Shown here: positions 41,308 to 50,298 of the stretch, in pieces
Numbering within the stretch: position 1 is the stretch's first letter
Layout of the letters: each line of letters opens with the position of its first letter
Source of the DNA: Pseudomonas fluorescens
Lineage (GTDB): Bacteria; Pseudomonadota; Gammaproteobacteria; Pseudomonadales; Pseudomonadaceae
DNA: 64,000 nt
Assembly: GCF_001648775.1 (NCBI RefSeq)
Contig: NZ_LVEJ01000016.1
Span: forward strand, 248,001-312,000
Direction of reading: 5' to 3'
The notes under the pieces: model-generated
What the model was told of the DNA's origin: nothing
What the model saw: only the letters and a program-made list of their open reading frames with translations
The model's database searches: none
Made by a program: the position numbers and the translations under genes

Positions 41308-42012
41308 ATGAAACGCAGCAAATACGTTCAGCTGTCCCTCGCCGCTTCGGTGGCCATGGCCGTTTCCGGCCAGGCGGCAGCCGCGGATCAACCACGCAAC
41401 TTCCAGAGCGTGGAACAGTGTGTCGACGCCGCAGTGGCTGCCGATGTCTGCTCCAACGCCTACGTCGCCGCCCTGACCGAACACCGGCGCATCGCCCCGG
41501 CGTACGACGACAAAAGCAAATGCGATGCGGACTTTGCCGCCGACTGGTGTCAGAAAAATTCCGATGGTCGCTTCGTGCCAAAACTGGGCGGCTTCAAGGT
41601 GCCGCAAACCGGTGAAGCCGCGCAGAATCTCGATGCTATCGCCAATGCACAGATGCCCGCCGGTGAAGCGGCCGCCGCGCAAAATGTGCAGAGCACCTCA
41701 CACGCTTCCGGCGGCGGTGGTGGTGGCGGTGGCGGCAACGGTTGGTTGACCGGCTGGCTGATCGGCAATGCCATGAGCAACAACGCCAACCGCACGGTTT
41801 ACCGCGATCGCGATACTCGCCAGACCTACAACACGTCGACGCAGTACCGCCGAGCCGAAACGACGTCGCGCAACCAGGCGGATTACGAGACCAGCAAAAG
41901 CAAACCGGTCAACGTCGCCTCGTCGACATCGCGCGGCGGCTTCGGCAGCCAGTCCAGCGCCCGCAGCGGTTGGGGTGGCTGGGGTAGCAGTTCTGGCCGT
42001 TCGAGCAGCTGA
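41308..42012 (+). CDS. yjfM: DUF1190 family exported protein, YjfM-like
   Basis: The 234-residue protein has a Sec signal peptide (cleavage near AAA, about residue 26) and a DUF1190 core. The core has FQSVEQCVDAAVAADVCSNAYVAALTEHRRIAPAYDD and CDADFAADWCQ, with four conserved Cys likely forming disulfides. A run of nine glycines near residue 137 follows, then WLTGWLIGNAMSNN. The tail is rich in Ser, Thr, Gly and Arg. The tail lengths and the poly-Gly suggest a flexible surface or periplasmic anchor. Its stop is two bases from the next start. Confidence 0.88.
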   Translation: MKRSKYVQLSLAASVAMAVSGQAAAADQPRNFQSVEQCVDAAVAADVCSNAYVAALTEHRRIAPAYDDKSKCDADFAADWCQKNSDGRFVPKLGGFKVPQTGEAAQNLDAIANAQMPAGEAAAAQNVQSTSHASGGGGGGGGGNGWLTGWLIGNAMSNNANRTVYRDRDTRQTYNTSTQYRRAETTSRNQADYETSKSKPVNVASSTSRGGFGSQSSARSGWGGWGSSSGRSSS

Positions 42013-42014
42013 CG

Positions 42015-43172
42015 ATGAAAAAGGTCCATTGCGCCGAGCGCCCCGACTGGAAACACACTGCCGAAAGCCTCGGCTTCATGTTCCACACGATCGACGACGA
42101 GCCCTACTGGGACGAAAGCGCGTACTACCAGTTCACGCTCGCGCAAATCGAAAACGATCTTGAGGACCCGACCACCGAACTGCATGAGATGTGCATGGAT
42201 CTGGTCGATCGCGTAGTGCACAGCGAAGAGCTGCTGGATCGCCTGAGCATTCCGGCGCCGTACTACGACATGATCCGGACCTCCTGGCTGGAAGGTCATC
42301 CGCATCTGTATGGGCGCATGGACTTTTCCTACAGTGGCAACGGCCCGGCGAAACTGCTGGAGCTCAACTACGACACGCCGACCAGCCTCTACGAGGCGGC
42401 GGCGTTTCAGTGGGGCTGGCTGGAGCAATGCATCGAGCGCGGGATGCTGCCGCGCCATGCCGACCAGTTCAACAGCATCGATACCAAACTGCATCAGGCG
42501 TTTGCTGAATTGCAGCTCAAGCGGCCGTTCTACTTCGCCTCGATGAAAGACTCGGTCGAAGATAAAGGCACCACCGATTACTTGCGGCTGATCGCGGAAA
42601 AGGTTGGTATTGAGTCGCGGCACATCGACATCGAAGACATCGGCCTGACAGCCGAGGGTCGTTTTGTTGACCTGGAAGATCGCTGGATCCCGCACCTGTT
42701 CAAGCTGCACGCCTGGGAGTTCATCTTCCACGAACCGTTCGGCGCGGCGATTGCCGAGTGCGACACGCAGTTTTTCGAGCCAGCGTGGAAAGCCATACTG
42801 TCGAACAAAGGTGCATTGCCGTTGCTGTGGGAACTGCACAAGGGCCATCCCAATCTGCTCGCGGCACATCTTGATCCGAATCCGACCAGCGCCGTTCCCA
42901 AAGGCTGGGTGCGCAAACCGTACTTTTCCCGTGAAGGCGCCAACATCGAGCTGCAAACGGCGCAAGGCCTGATCGTCAAAGAGGACGGCCCCTACACCGA
43001 TGCGCCATTCATCCTGCAGGAATTTGCGCCACTGCCCAAGTTCGATGACAGCTATACGCTGATCGGCTCCTGGGTCGTCGGCGATCAGGCGGCGGGGATT
43101 GGCGTGCGTGAAGACAACAGTCTGATCACCAAGGACTCAAGCCGGTTTCTACCGCATTTGATCCTCGACTGA
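42015..43172 (+). CDS. yjfC: Glutathionylspermidine synthase-like ATP-grasp protein, YjfC-like
   Basis: This 385-residue protein belongs to the GSP synthase C-terminal (ATP-grasp ligase) family. It has WDESAYYQFTLAQIENDLEDPT, LYGRMDFSYSGNGPAKLLELNYDTPTSLYEAAAFQWGW, LPLLWELHKGHPNLLAAH, WVRKPYFSREGANIEL and the closing YTLIGSWVVGDQAAGIGVREDNSLITKDSSRFLPHL. The amidase domain of E. coli Gsp is absent. It likely ligates an amine to a carboxylate on a peptide or protein; the true substrate is unknown. It ends the yjf-type operon, and a strong terminator follows. Confidence 0.9.
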   Translation: MKKVHCAERPDWKHTAESLGFMFHTIDDEPYWDESAYYQFTLAQIENDLEDPTTELHEMCMDLVDRVVHSEELLDRLSIPAPYYDMIRTSWLEGHPHLYGRMDFSYSGNGPAKLLELNYDTPTSLYEAAAFQWGWLEQCIERGMLPRHADQFNSIDTKLHQAFAELQLKRPFYFASMKDSVEDKGTTDYLRLIAEKVGIESRHIDIEDIGLTAEGRFVDLEDRWIPHLFKLHAWEFIFHEPFGAAIAECDTQFFEPAWKAILSNKGALPLLWELHKGHPNLLAAHLDPNPTSAVPKGWVRKPYFSREGANIELQTAQGLIVKEDGPYTDAPFILQEFAPLPKFDDSYTLIGSWVVGDQAAGIGVREDNSLITKDSSRFLPHLILD

Positions 43173-43200
43173 TCGCTGTGGCACAGCAGGGGCCGGCCAT

Positions 43201-43236
43201 AAAAAAACCGTAGCGTTGACGCGCTACGGTTTTTTT
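43201..43236. terminator. Bidirectional rho-independent terminator
   Basis: A 15-base stem, AAAAAAACCGTAGCG (43201-43215) with its exact complement (43222-43236), and a six-base loop. The A/T runs on both sides let it end both the yjfC-like gene and the convergent acyltransferase gene. Confidence 0.92.
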
Positions 43237-43247
43237 ATGGCTGTGAC

Positions 43248-44453
43248 TTACGACAGTTCTGTCGTGCGCGAGCGATCCGTTACCGGAGCATCTGTCTTGA
43301 CGGTCTCGGTCGTGGCAATGCCGGCCATTCTGCGACGGGAGATTTCCGCGCCGCGACGACGCAATGGTGTTTCGACGAACCGGTAGTTCAGTTCGCTGCA
43401 CACCAGCATGATCAACAACGACGTGAGCAATAACTCAACCGTGTAGTCCGCTCCCAGCGTCCCGCCATTGCTGTTGGCCATGCGCGTCCAGATTTCGGTA
43501 CTCAGGTGGTAGGAAAATACGTGCACAACGTACAAGGCGTAGGAGCGCGAACCCAACCAGTCGAACACGCCGCGCAACAGCGCCGGGCAATAGATGTAGC
43601 CTTTGTCGTAACTGGCCAGCCAGACCATGATCAGTGCGGTTATCGCGATCAGCCCGACAGCGATCGGCATTGCGAGCAACTGCGCGGCGATCGCACCCAA
43701 CATGTACAGAAGCCCCAGGGTCAGCGCCACGCGCTTGAACAGACTGGCGCCAAGCGCGACCGGTTCAAGCTCCTTGTACAGCGGCGTGCGGGTGAACAGG
43801 CAGAGCAGAATCCCCCACATCATCGCATCGAGCCGGAAGGAAAAAAGCATCGGCGCCGGCGCTGCGCCGAAGGCATTGCGATCAAAGCCGAACTGCGCGG
43901 CGATCAGCGCGATCAAGACAATCACCCGCCAGCGCGTCGAGGTTACCAGCAACAGGAACAACGGAAAGATGAAGTAAAACTGTTCTTCCAGCGCCAGGCT
44001 CCAATACACCGAGTTAGGCCCCAAAATCGCGCCGTACTGGTTGGCCAGGTTGCCCGAGAACGTCGCAACAGCAGTGAAACTGCGCAAGTTGTCGAACCAG
44101 GACTGAAAGGCGTTCGACTGATTGAAGAAAATCGAGAACGCCAGTGGGATCAATACCCACAGCCATGCTGTCGGCAGAAGGCGATAAGCCCGGCGAATCC
44201 AGAAAGAGGTCGCGGCCATGCCGAAGCGATTCTGCTGGCGGTTTTTGTCGAAGTAGTCGAGATACGCCTTACTGACCACGTATCCGGAAATGCAGAAGAA
44301 CAGATCCACCCCGGTCCAGGGCGAGTACACCGAAAACAGCTTGGTCAGGAACACACTCTGAAACGGCAGCAGTTGAGGAAGATGGGCCATGATCGTCATG
44401 AGGATAGCGGCCCCCCGCAAATACTCGATTTCCTTGTTTTTGCTACTGCTCAT
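43248..44453 (-). CDS. Membrane acyltransferase, OafA/YrhL family
   Basis: The 401-residue protein has ten or so membrane helices and the acyltransferase 3 signature. This is seen in EIEYLRGAAILMTIMAHLPQLLPF with the catalytic-site His, WTGVDLFFCISGYVVSKAYLDYF, the central LALEEQFYFIFPLFLLL, and a C-terminal FVETPLRRRGAEISRRR. Such enzymes O-acetylate lipopolysaccharide or other surface sugars; no acceptor can be read here. The ATG at 44453 is chosen, since upstream in-frame sequence does not fit the family. It appears to be a single gene. Confidence 0.92.
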   Translation of the reverse strand: MSSSKNKEIEYLRGAAILMTIMAHLPQLLPFQSVFLTKLFSVYSPWTGVDLFFCISGYVVSKAYLDYFDKNRQQNRFGMAATSFWIRRAYRLLPTAWLWVLIPLAFSIFFNQSNAFQSWFDNLRSFTAVATFSGNLANQYGAILGPNSVYWSLALEEQFYFIFPLFLLLVTSTRWRVIVLIALIAAQFGFDRNAFGAAPAPMLFSFRLDAMMWGILLCLFTRTPLYKELEPVALGASLFKRVALTLGLLYMLGAIAAQLLAMPIAVGLIAITALIMVWLASYDKGYIYCPALLRGVFDWLGSRSYALYVVHVFSYHLSTEIWTRMANSNGGTLGADYTVELLLTSLLIMLVCSELNYRFVETPLRRRGAEISRRRMAGIATTETVKTDAPVTDRSRTTELS

Positions 44454-44652
44454 TGGACTCTCTTGTTGTTGTGAATGAACAGTCTGCGAAGCTGTTCTGG
44501 CGAAGACGGGCAGGATCAACAGTCGACGGCACGGATCATGGAACGGCTGGCGACAGCCTTCAAGGCTCTGCGCGACACTTTATCGGGATATCAGCGCAGA
44601 CTGGTTAGTCAGTTGGCGGTCATCGCCTTGAAGTGTGCCCCCCTGAAACGAC

Positions 44653-44677
44653 AAAACCCCCGCAATGCGGGGGTTTT
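44653..44677 (-). terminator. Rho-independent terminator after ssb
   Basis: Stem AAAACCCCCGC (44653-44663) with GCGGGGGTTTT (44667-44677) and a three-base loop. On the minus strand it follows the ssb stop by 18 bases. The rest of the 242-base gap up to the acyltransferase gene holds no gene that I can see. Confidence 0.8.
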
Positions 44678-44695
44678 GGCTAAATCTGATCAGCT

Positions 44696-45220
44696 TCAGA
44701 ACGGAATGTCGTCATCAAAGCTGTCGAAATCCGGAGCCGGTTGCGGCGCGGCCTGCTGTGGAGCCGGGGCCGAGCGCTGTTGCGGAGCCGACTGCTGCGG
44801 GCGTGGCGCCTGCTGACGTGGAGCCGGAGCCGATTGCTGGTAGTTGTTGCCGCCGCCTTGTTGGTCGCCCTGTTGTGGACGGCCGCCGAGCAGTTGCATG
44901 GTGCCTTGCATGTCGACCACGATTTCGGTGGTGTAACGCTTGATACCGTCTTTTTCCCACTCACGGGTCTGCAGCTTGCCTTCGATGTAAACCTGCGAAC
45001 CTTTGCGCAGATATTCACCGGCGATTTCGGCTACTTTGCCGAACATCGAAACACGGTGCCACTCGGTCTTCTCGACCTTCTGACCGGTTTGCTTGTCGGT
45101 CCACTGTTCGCTGGTTGCCAGACTCAGGTTGGTCACGGCGTTACCGTTAGGCAGGTAGCGAACTTCGGGATCCTGGCCGCAAGTGCCGACCAATATGACT
45201 TTGTTAACCCCACGGGCCAT
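44696..45220 (-). CDS. ssb: Single-stranded DNA-binding protein
   Basis: SSB coats single-stranded DNA as a tetramer during replication, repair and recombination. The 174-residue protein has an OB fold with VNKVILVGTCGQDPEVRYLPNGNAVTNLSLATSE, TEWHRVSMFGKVAEIAGEYLRKGSQVYIEGKLQTREWE and TEIVVDMQGTMQLLGG. A Gln/Ala/Pro-rich flexible linker follows from about residue 120. The acidic tip DSFDDDIPF is the peptide that recruits repair proteins. It follows the MFS gene by nine bases and lies near divergent uvrA, a repair-linked neighbourhood. Confidence 0.98.
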   Translation of the reverse strand: MARGVNKVILVGTCGQDPEVRYLPNGNAVTNLSLATSEQWTDKQTGQKVEKTEWHRVSMFGKVAEIAGEYLRKGSQVYIEGKLQTREWEKDGIKRYTTEIVVDMQGTMQLLGGRPQQGDQQGGGNNYQQSAPAPRQQAPRPQQSAPQQRSAPAPQQAAPQPAPDFDSFDDDIPF

Positions 45221-45229
45221 AACGTTCTC

Positions 45230-46627
45230 CTAGGCGTCGCAAGCAGCCCCGGCCGGGTTGTTCACCAGGCGTTCGAGGGTGTCGCGATCCACTAATTCTT
45301 TGTCCAGTTTGATGTAAACAGCCGCTTCGTCAGCAACTATCACTGCATCGGTTACCCCCACGAGGGCCTTGAGGCGCTCGACCAGACCCGCTTCGCGGAT
45401 CGCCTCGGGCGACAACGGCAAGCGCAGGCTCGTCACGTAGGGAGGTTCACGCATGGTAACAGCAAAGGCTAACCAAAGTGCAGCCAGCCCCGCGCATCCA
45501 AGGAACACAACCGACAGACCGCCATGCTGAAACAACCAGCCGCCGAGTATCCCGCCGAGTGCCGAACCGAGGAACTGGCTGGTGGAATACACGCCCATGG
45601 CCGTGCCCTTGCCACCCGCCGGTGAAACCTTGCTGATCAGAGACGGCAATGAGGCTTCCAGCAGATTGAACGCGGTGAAAAACACCACCGTGCCGATCAC
45701 CAGAGCCCGCAAGCTGTCACCGAACTGCCAGAAGAATAGCTCAGTCAGCATCAGCGTCAGGACGGCGCCGAGCAAAACTCGTTTCATTTTGCGTTTCTTC
45801 TCGCCATAGATGATGAACGGGATCATGGCGAAGAACGAAATCAGCAGCGCGGTGAGGTAGACCCACCAGTGCTGCTCCTTGGGCAAACCGGCTTTTTCCA
45901 CCAGCGCCAGAGGCAGCGCGACGAAACTCGACATCAACATGGCATGTAACACAAAGATGCCCAGATCGAGGCGAAGCAGGTCCGGATGCTTGAGCGTCGG
46001 CATCAAAGCCTGACGCGCCACGCCGGACTCGCGATGCGTCAGCGGTCCAGTGGATTTGGGCACCATGAACATCACGATGACGATGCCCACCAGCGCCATG
46101 CCACCCGTGGCAAGAAACAACCCGGACAAGCCGAACGCGCGGGTCAGCAAAGGCCCGACGACCATGGCCACGGCGAACGACAGGCCGATGGTCATGCCAA
46201 TCATCGCCATCGCTTTGGTGCGGTGCTGTTCACGGGTCAGGTCGGAGAGCAACGCCATGACCGCGGCGGAAATCGCCCCGGCACCTTGCAGGATTCGCCC
46301 GGCAATCACGCCCCAGATCGAATCTGCCTGTGAGGCGAGAACACTGCCGAGGGCGAAGACGATCAGCCCGAGGTAAATCACCGGGCGACGACCAATGCGG
46401 TCAGAAATGATCCCGAACGGAATCTGGAAAATCGCCTGCGTCAGGCCGTAAGCGCCGATGGCCAACCCGATCAGAGCCGGGGTCGCTCCCGCCAGATCCA
46501 TGCCGTAGGTCGCCAGTACCGGCAACACCATGAACATGCCCAGCATACGGAAGGCGAACACCAGGGCCAGACCGCTCGCCGCGCGGGTCTCGCTGCCACT
46601 CATGCGTTCGCTGTGGGGATCGTGCAT
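45230..46627 (-). CDS. Major facilitator superfamily transporter
   Basis: The 465-residue protein has twelve membrane helices and MFS motif A in GIISDRIGRRPVIYLGLIVFALG. It also has GRILQGAGAISAAVMALLSDL and, between helices 6 and 7, MVPKSTGPLTHRES. A soluble C-terminal domain of about 70 residues (from near 395) ends the protein, which is longer than typical drug-efflux members. The substrate is unknown. The position between divergent uvrA and downstream ssb is conserved in Pseudomonas, and ssb may be partly transcribed from this gene's promoter. Confidence 0.92.
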   Translation of the reverse strand: MHDPHSERMSGSETRAASGLALVFAFRMLGMFMVLPVLATYGMDLAGATPALIGLAIGAYGLTQAIFQIPFGIISDRIGRRPVIYLGLIVFALGSVLASQADSIWGVIAGRILQGAGAISAAVMALLSDLTREQHRTKAMAMIGMTIGLSFAVAMVVGPLLTRAFGLSGLFLATGGMALVGIVIVMFMVPKSTGPLTHRESGVARQALMPTLKHPDLLRLDLGIFVLHAMLMSSFVALPLALVEKAGLPKEQHWWVYLTALLISFFAMIPFIIYGEKKRKMKRVLLGAVLTLMLTELFFWQFGDSLRALVIGTVVFFTAFNLLEASLPSLISKVSPAGGKGTAMGVYSTSQFLGSALGGILGGWLFQHGGLSVVFLGCAGLAALWLAFAVTMREPPYVTSLRLPLSPEAIREAGLVERLKALVGVTDAVIVADEAAVYIKLDKELVDRDTLERLVNNPAGAACDA

Positions 46628-46778
46628 GGAAAAACCTCGTGTGAACCGGCGGCGATTCTACCAGTCCCATCGAAAGACGGGGTAGATCGCGACGCTTTGA
46701 CGCGTATAGATGAAACTCTCTTCATCCGGGGCAAAAAACCCTTCGTTTGATAGTGTGCATCCATCCAGTATTTGGCCG

Positions 46779-46784
46779 TATACT
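46779..46784 (+). promoter_or_regulatory. Candidate -10 box for uvrA
   Basis: TATACT at 46779-46784 matches the sigma-70 -10 consensus in five of six positions and lies 34 bases before the uvrA start. The -35 region at the right distance (TGCATC) is weak. No LexA-like CTGT-N8-ACAG site is seen in the 190-base gap shared with the MFS gene. Confidence 0.3.
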
Positions 46785-46818
46785 CCTACGTTTTCGACGC
46801 CCGCCGAGCGAGGCCACT

Positions 46819-49653
46819 TTGGACAAGATCCTGATACGTGGGGCCCGTACCCACAACCTGAAGAACATCGACCTGACCCTGCCACGGGACAAACTGATCG
46901 TCATCACCGGCCTGTCCGGATCCGGCAAGTCGTCCTTGGCCTTCGACACACTGTACGCCGAAGGTCAGCGCCGCTATGTCGAATCGCTGTCGGCCTACGC
47001 CCGCCAGTTCCTGTCGATGATGGAAAAACCCGACGTCGACACCATCGAAGGCCTGTCGCCGGCGATCTCCATCGAACAGAAGTCGACCTCGCACAACCCG
47101 CGCTCCACGGTCGGCACCATCACCGAAATCTACGACTACCTGCGCCTGCTCTATGCACGCGTCGGTACGCCGCGCTGCCCGGATCACGACATTCCGCTGG
47201 AGGCGCAGACCGTCAGCCAGATGGTTGACCTGGTACTGGCGCAACCTGAAGGCAGCAAACTGATGTTGCTGGCCCCGGTGATTCGCGAACGCAAAGGTGA
47301 ACACCTTTCGGTCTTCGAAGAGCTGCGCGCCCAGGGTTTCGTCCGTGCGCGAGTCAACGGGCGGATCTGCGAGCTCGACGAACTGCCGAAACTGGATAAA
47401 CAGAAGAAGCACTCGATCGACGTGATCGTCGACCGCTTCAAGGTCCGCGCCGATCTGCAGCAGCGTCTGGCCGAATCCTTCGAGACCGCGCTGAAACTTG
47501 CGGACGGCATCGCCCTGGTCGCACCGATGGACGACGAACCGGGCGAAGAGATGATCTTCTCCGCGCGCTTCGCCTGCCCGATCTGCGGCCATGCGATCAG
47601 CGAACTGGAACCCAAGCTGTTCTCCTTCAACAACCCGGCCGGCGCCTGCCCGACGTGCGATGGCCTGGGCGTGAAGCAATTCTTCGACATCAAGCGCCTG
47701 GTCAACGGTGATCTGACCTTGGCCGAAGGCGCGATCCGCGGCTGGGACCGGCGTAACGTCTATTACTTCCAGATGTTGGGCTCACTGGCCTCGCACTATG
47801 GCTTCAGCCTCGAAGTACCGTTCAACGAACTGCCGGCCGATCAGCAGAAATTCATCCTGCATGGCAGCGGCTCGCAGAACGTCGACTTCAAATACCTCAA
47901 CGACCGTGGCGATATCGTCAAACGCTCGCACCCGTTCGAAGGCATCGTGCCAAACCTGGAACGTCGCTACCGCGAAACCGAATCGGCGAGCGTACGTGAA
48001 GAGCTGGCCAAGTTCCTCAGCACCCAGTCCTGCCCGGATTGCCGTGGCACCCGTCTGCGTCGCGAAGCGCGGCATGTGTGGGTTGGCGAGAAAACGCTAC
48101 CAGCGGTGACCAATCTGCCGATCGGCGATGCCTGCGAGTACTTCGGCCAACTGAAAATGACTGGCCGTCGAGGCGAGATCGCTGACAAGATTCTCAAGGA
48201 AATTCGCGAGCGTCTGCAGTTCCTCGTCAACGTCGGCCTCGACTACCTGTCGCTGGATCGCAGCGCCGACACGCTGTCCGGTGGCGAGGCGCAGCGGATT
48301 CGTCTGGCCAGCCAGATCGGTGCCGGCCTGGTGGGCGTTCTGTACATCCTCGATGAGCCCTCCATTGGTTTGCACCAGCGTGACAACGATCGACTGCTCG
48401 GCACGCTCAAGCACCTGCGTGATATCGGCAACACGGTGATCGTGGTCGAGCATGACGAAGATGCGATTCGCCTGGCCGATTACGTTGTGGATATCGGCCC
48501 GGGCGCCGGTGTGCACGGCGGGCAGATCGTTGCCGAAGGTACGCCGGCTGAAGTCATGGCGCATCCGGACTCCCTGACCGGTAAATACCTGTCGGGCCGA
48601 GTGAAGATTGAAGTGCCGGCCAAACGTACGCCACGCAACAAGAAGCTGACCCTGTCGCTCAAAGGCGCACGCGGTAACAACCTGCGAAATGTCGATCTGG
48701 AAATCCCGATCGGCCTGCTGACCTGCGTGACTGGCGTGTCCGGCTCGGGCAAATCGACGCTGATCAACAACACGCTGTTTCCGCTGAGCGCCACCGCACT
48801 TAACGGCGCGACGACGCTGGAAGCCGCCGCGCACGACAGCATCAAAGGTCTGGAGCATCTCGACAAAGTCGTCGATATCGACCAGAGCCCGATCGGTCGT
48901 ACCCCGCGCTCCAACCCGGCGACGTATACCGGACTGTTCACGCCGATCCGCGAACTGTTCGCTGGCGTTCCCGAGTCTCGCTCGCGCGGTTATGGCCCGG
49001 GGCGCTTCTCCTTCAACGTCAAGGGCGGTCGCTGCGAAGCGTGCCAGGGCGACGGCCTGATCAAGGTGGAAATGCACTTCCTGCCGGACATCTACGTGCC
49101 GTGCGACGTGTGCAAGAGCAAGCGCTACAACCGCGAAACCCTGGAGATCAAATACAAGGGCAAGAGCATCCACGAAACCCTCGAGATGACCATCGAGGAA
49201 GCCCGAGTATTCTTCGACGCAGTACCGGCGCTGGCGCGCAAGCTGCAAACGTTGATGGATGTCGGCCTGTCGTACATCAAGCTCGGGCAGTCGGCGACGA
49301 CGTTGTCCGGCGGTGAGGCGCAACGGGTCAAGTTGTCTCGCGAATTGTCCAAACGCGACACCGGCAAGACCCTGTACATCCTCGATGAGCCGACCACGGG
49401 TCTGCACTTCGCCGATATCCAGCAACTGCTCGATGTGCTGCATCGCTTGCGTGACCACGGCAACACCGTGGTGGTGATCGAGCACAATCTGGATGTGATC
49501 AAAACAGCGGACTGGCTGGTCGACCTCGGGCCGGAGGGTGGTTCCAAGGGTGGGCAGATCATTGCCGTGGGTACGCCGGAGCAAGTGGCCGAGATGAAAC
49601 AATCTCACACCGGCCATTACCTCAAACCGTTGCTGATCCGCGATCGGGCTTAA
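46819..49653 (+). CDS. uvrA: Excinuclease ABC subunit A
   Basis: UvrA is the damage-recognition ATPase of nucleotide excision repair. The 944-residue protein has two ABC modules: GLSGSGKSS and GVSGSGKST Walker A motifs, and two LSGGEAQR signature motifs. It has two zinc modules, CPICGHAI...CPTC and CEACQGDG...CDVCKSK. The start is TTG at 46819, giving the expected MDKILIRGARTHNLKNID N-terminus. GAGG sits five bases upstream, and upstream in-frame ATGs add non-family sequence. It ends at a strong bidirectional terminator shared with ftnA. Confidence 0.98.
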   Translation: MDKILIRGARTHNLKNIDLTLPRDKLIVITGLSGSGKSSLAFDTLYAEGQRRYVESLSAYARQFLSMMEKPDVDTIEGLSPAISIEQKSTSHNPRSTVGTITEIYDYLRLLYARVGTPRCPDHDIPLEAQTVSQMVDLVLAQPEGSKLMLLAPVIRERKGEHLSVFEELRAQGFVRARVNGRICELDELPKLDKQKKHSIDVIVDRFKVRADLQQRLAESFETALKLADGIALVAPMDDEPGEEMIFSARFACPICGHAISELEPKLFSFNNPAGACPTCDGLGVKQFFDIKRLVNGDLTLAEGAIRGWDRRNVYYFQMLGSLASHYGFSLEVPFNELPADQQKFILHGSGSQNVDFKYLNDRGDIVKRSHPFEGIVPNLERRYRETESASVREELAKFLSTQSCPDCRGTRLRREARHVWVGEKTLPAVTNLPIGDACEYFGQLKMTGRRGEIADKILKEIRERLQFLVNVGLDYLSLDRSADTLSGGEAQRIRLASQIGAGLVGVLYILDEPSIGLHQRDNDRLLGTLKHLRDIGNTVIVVEHDEDAIRLADYVVDIGPGAGVHGGQIVAEGTPAEVMAHPDSLTGKYLSGRVKIEVPAKRTPRNKKLTLSLKGARGNNLRNVDLEIPIGLLTCVTGVSGSGKSTLINNTLFPLSATALNGATTLEAAAHDSIKGLEHLDKVVDIDQSPIGRTPRSNPATYTGLFTPIRELFAGVPESRSRGYGPGRFSFNVKGGRCEACQGDGLIKVEMHFLPDIYVPCDVCKSKRYNRETLEIKYKGKSIHETLEMTIEEARVFFDAVPALARKLQTLMDVGLSYIKLGQSATTLSGGEAQRVKLSRELSKRDTGKTLYILDEPTTGLHFADIQQLLDVLHRLRDHGNTVVVIEHNLDVIKTADWLVDLGPEGGSKGGQIIAVGTPEQVAEMKQSHTGHYLKPLLIRDRA

Positions 49654-49665
49654 ACGCCGGGCATG

Positions 49666-49706
49666 AAAAAGCCCCTGTCACTTCAACAGTGACAGGGGCT
49701 TTTTTA
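49666..49706. terminator. Bidirectional rho-independent terminator between uvrA and ftnA
   Basis: A 17-base stem AAAAAGCCCCTGTCACT (49666-49682) with its complement (49688-49704) and a five-base loop, flanked by A and T runs on both sides. It ends uvrA on the plus strand and ftnA on the minus strand. Confidence 0.93.
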
Positions 49707-49718
49707 TATCTATCGCGA

Positions 49719-50186
49719 TCAGGACGCGTGGGATTGCAGGTAGTTTTCGAGACCGATCAGCTTGATCAGACCCAACTGCTTTTCCAGCCAGTAGGTGTGA
49801 TCTTCTTCGGTGTCGTTGAGCTGAACCCGCAGGATCTCGCGGCTGACGTAGTCTTTATGCTGCTCGCACAGTTCGATGCCTTTGCACAGAGCCGCGCGCA
49901 CTTTGTACTCAAGGCGCAGATCTGCTTCGAGCATCTCCGGCACGGTGGTGCCGACATCCAGGTCATCCGGACGCATGCGCGGCGTGCCTTCGAGCATCAG
50001 AATCCGGCGCATCAATGCATCAGCGTGACCGGCTTCTTCTTCCATTTCGTGGTTGATTCGCTCGTAGAGCTTGGTGAACCCCCAGTCCTCATACATCCGC
50101 GAATGAACGAAATATTGATCACGTGCGGCCAGTTCGCCGGTCAGCAACGTGTTGAGGTAATCGATTACGTCTGGGTGGCCTTGCAT
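49719..50186 (-). CDS. ftnA: Ferritin-type iron storage protein FtnA (formerly BfrA), lacking the haem Met
   Basis: The 155-residue four-helix protein has the ferroxidase ligands E18, E51, H54, E93 (one shorter than E. coli numbering), E127 and H130. At position 52, where haem-binding bacterioferritins have Met, it has Ala (EEAGHAD). The P. aeruginosa product at this locus, next to katA, has been shown to be a non-haem ferritin (FtnA), and this sequence fits. It oxidises and stores Fe(II) as a 24-mer. The ATG at 50186 gives MQGHPDVIDYLN. An upstream frame extension is not conserved. Confidence 0.93.
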   Translation of the reverse strand: MQGHPDVIDYLNTLLTGELAARDQYFVHSRMYEDWGFTKLYERINHEMEEEAGHADALMRRILMLEGTPRMRPDDLDVGTTVPEMLEADLRLEYKVRAALCKGIELCEQHKDYVSREILRVQLNDTEEDHTYWLEKQLGLIKLIGLENYLQSHAS

Positions 50187-50298
50187 CGCCCTACATCTCC
50201 CTACTTGAAAGTCTGTAGTTTGAACCAACATGACCGGAAGGTCACCCGATTAGCGCAATAAAAGCGAAGATATTCTTAGAAAAGCAGCCTAAATAACG

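Noticed and set aside
46628..46818. LexA box in front of uvrA
   Set aside because: The best symmetric sequence (AGTAT-N8-ATACT near 46767-46784) lacks the CTG...CAG ends of a LexA site.
48097..49617. 506-codon minus-strand frame opposite uvrA
   Set aside because: It is antisense to the conserved ABC and zinc motifs of UvrA and is not credible.
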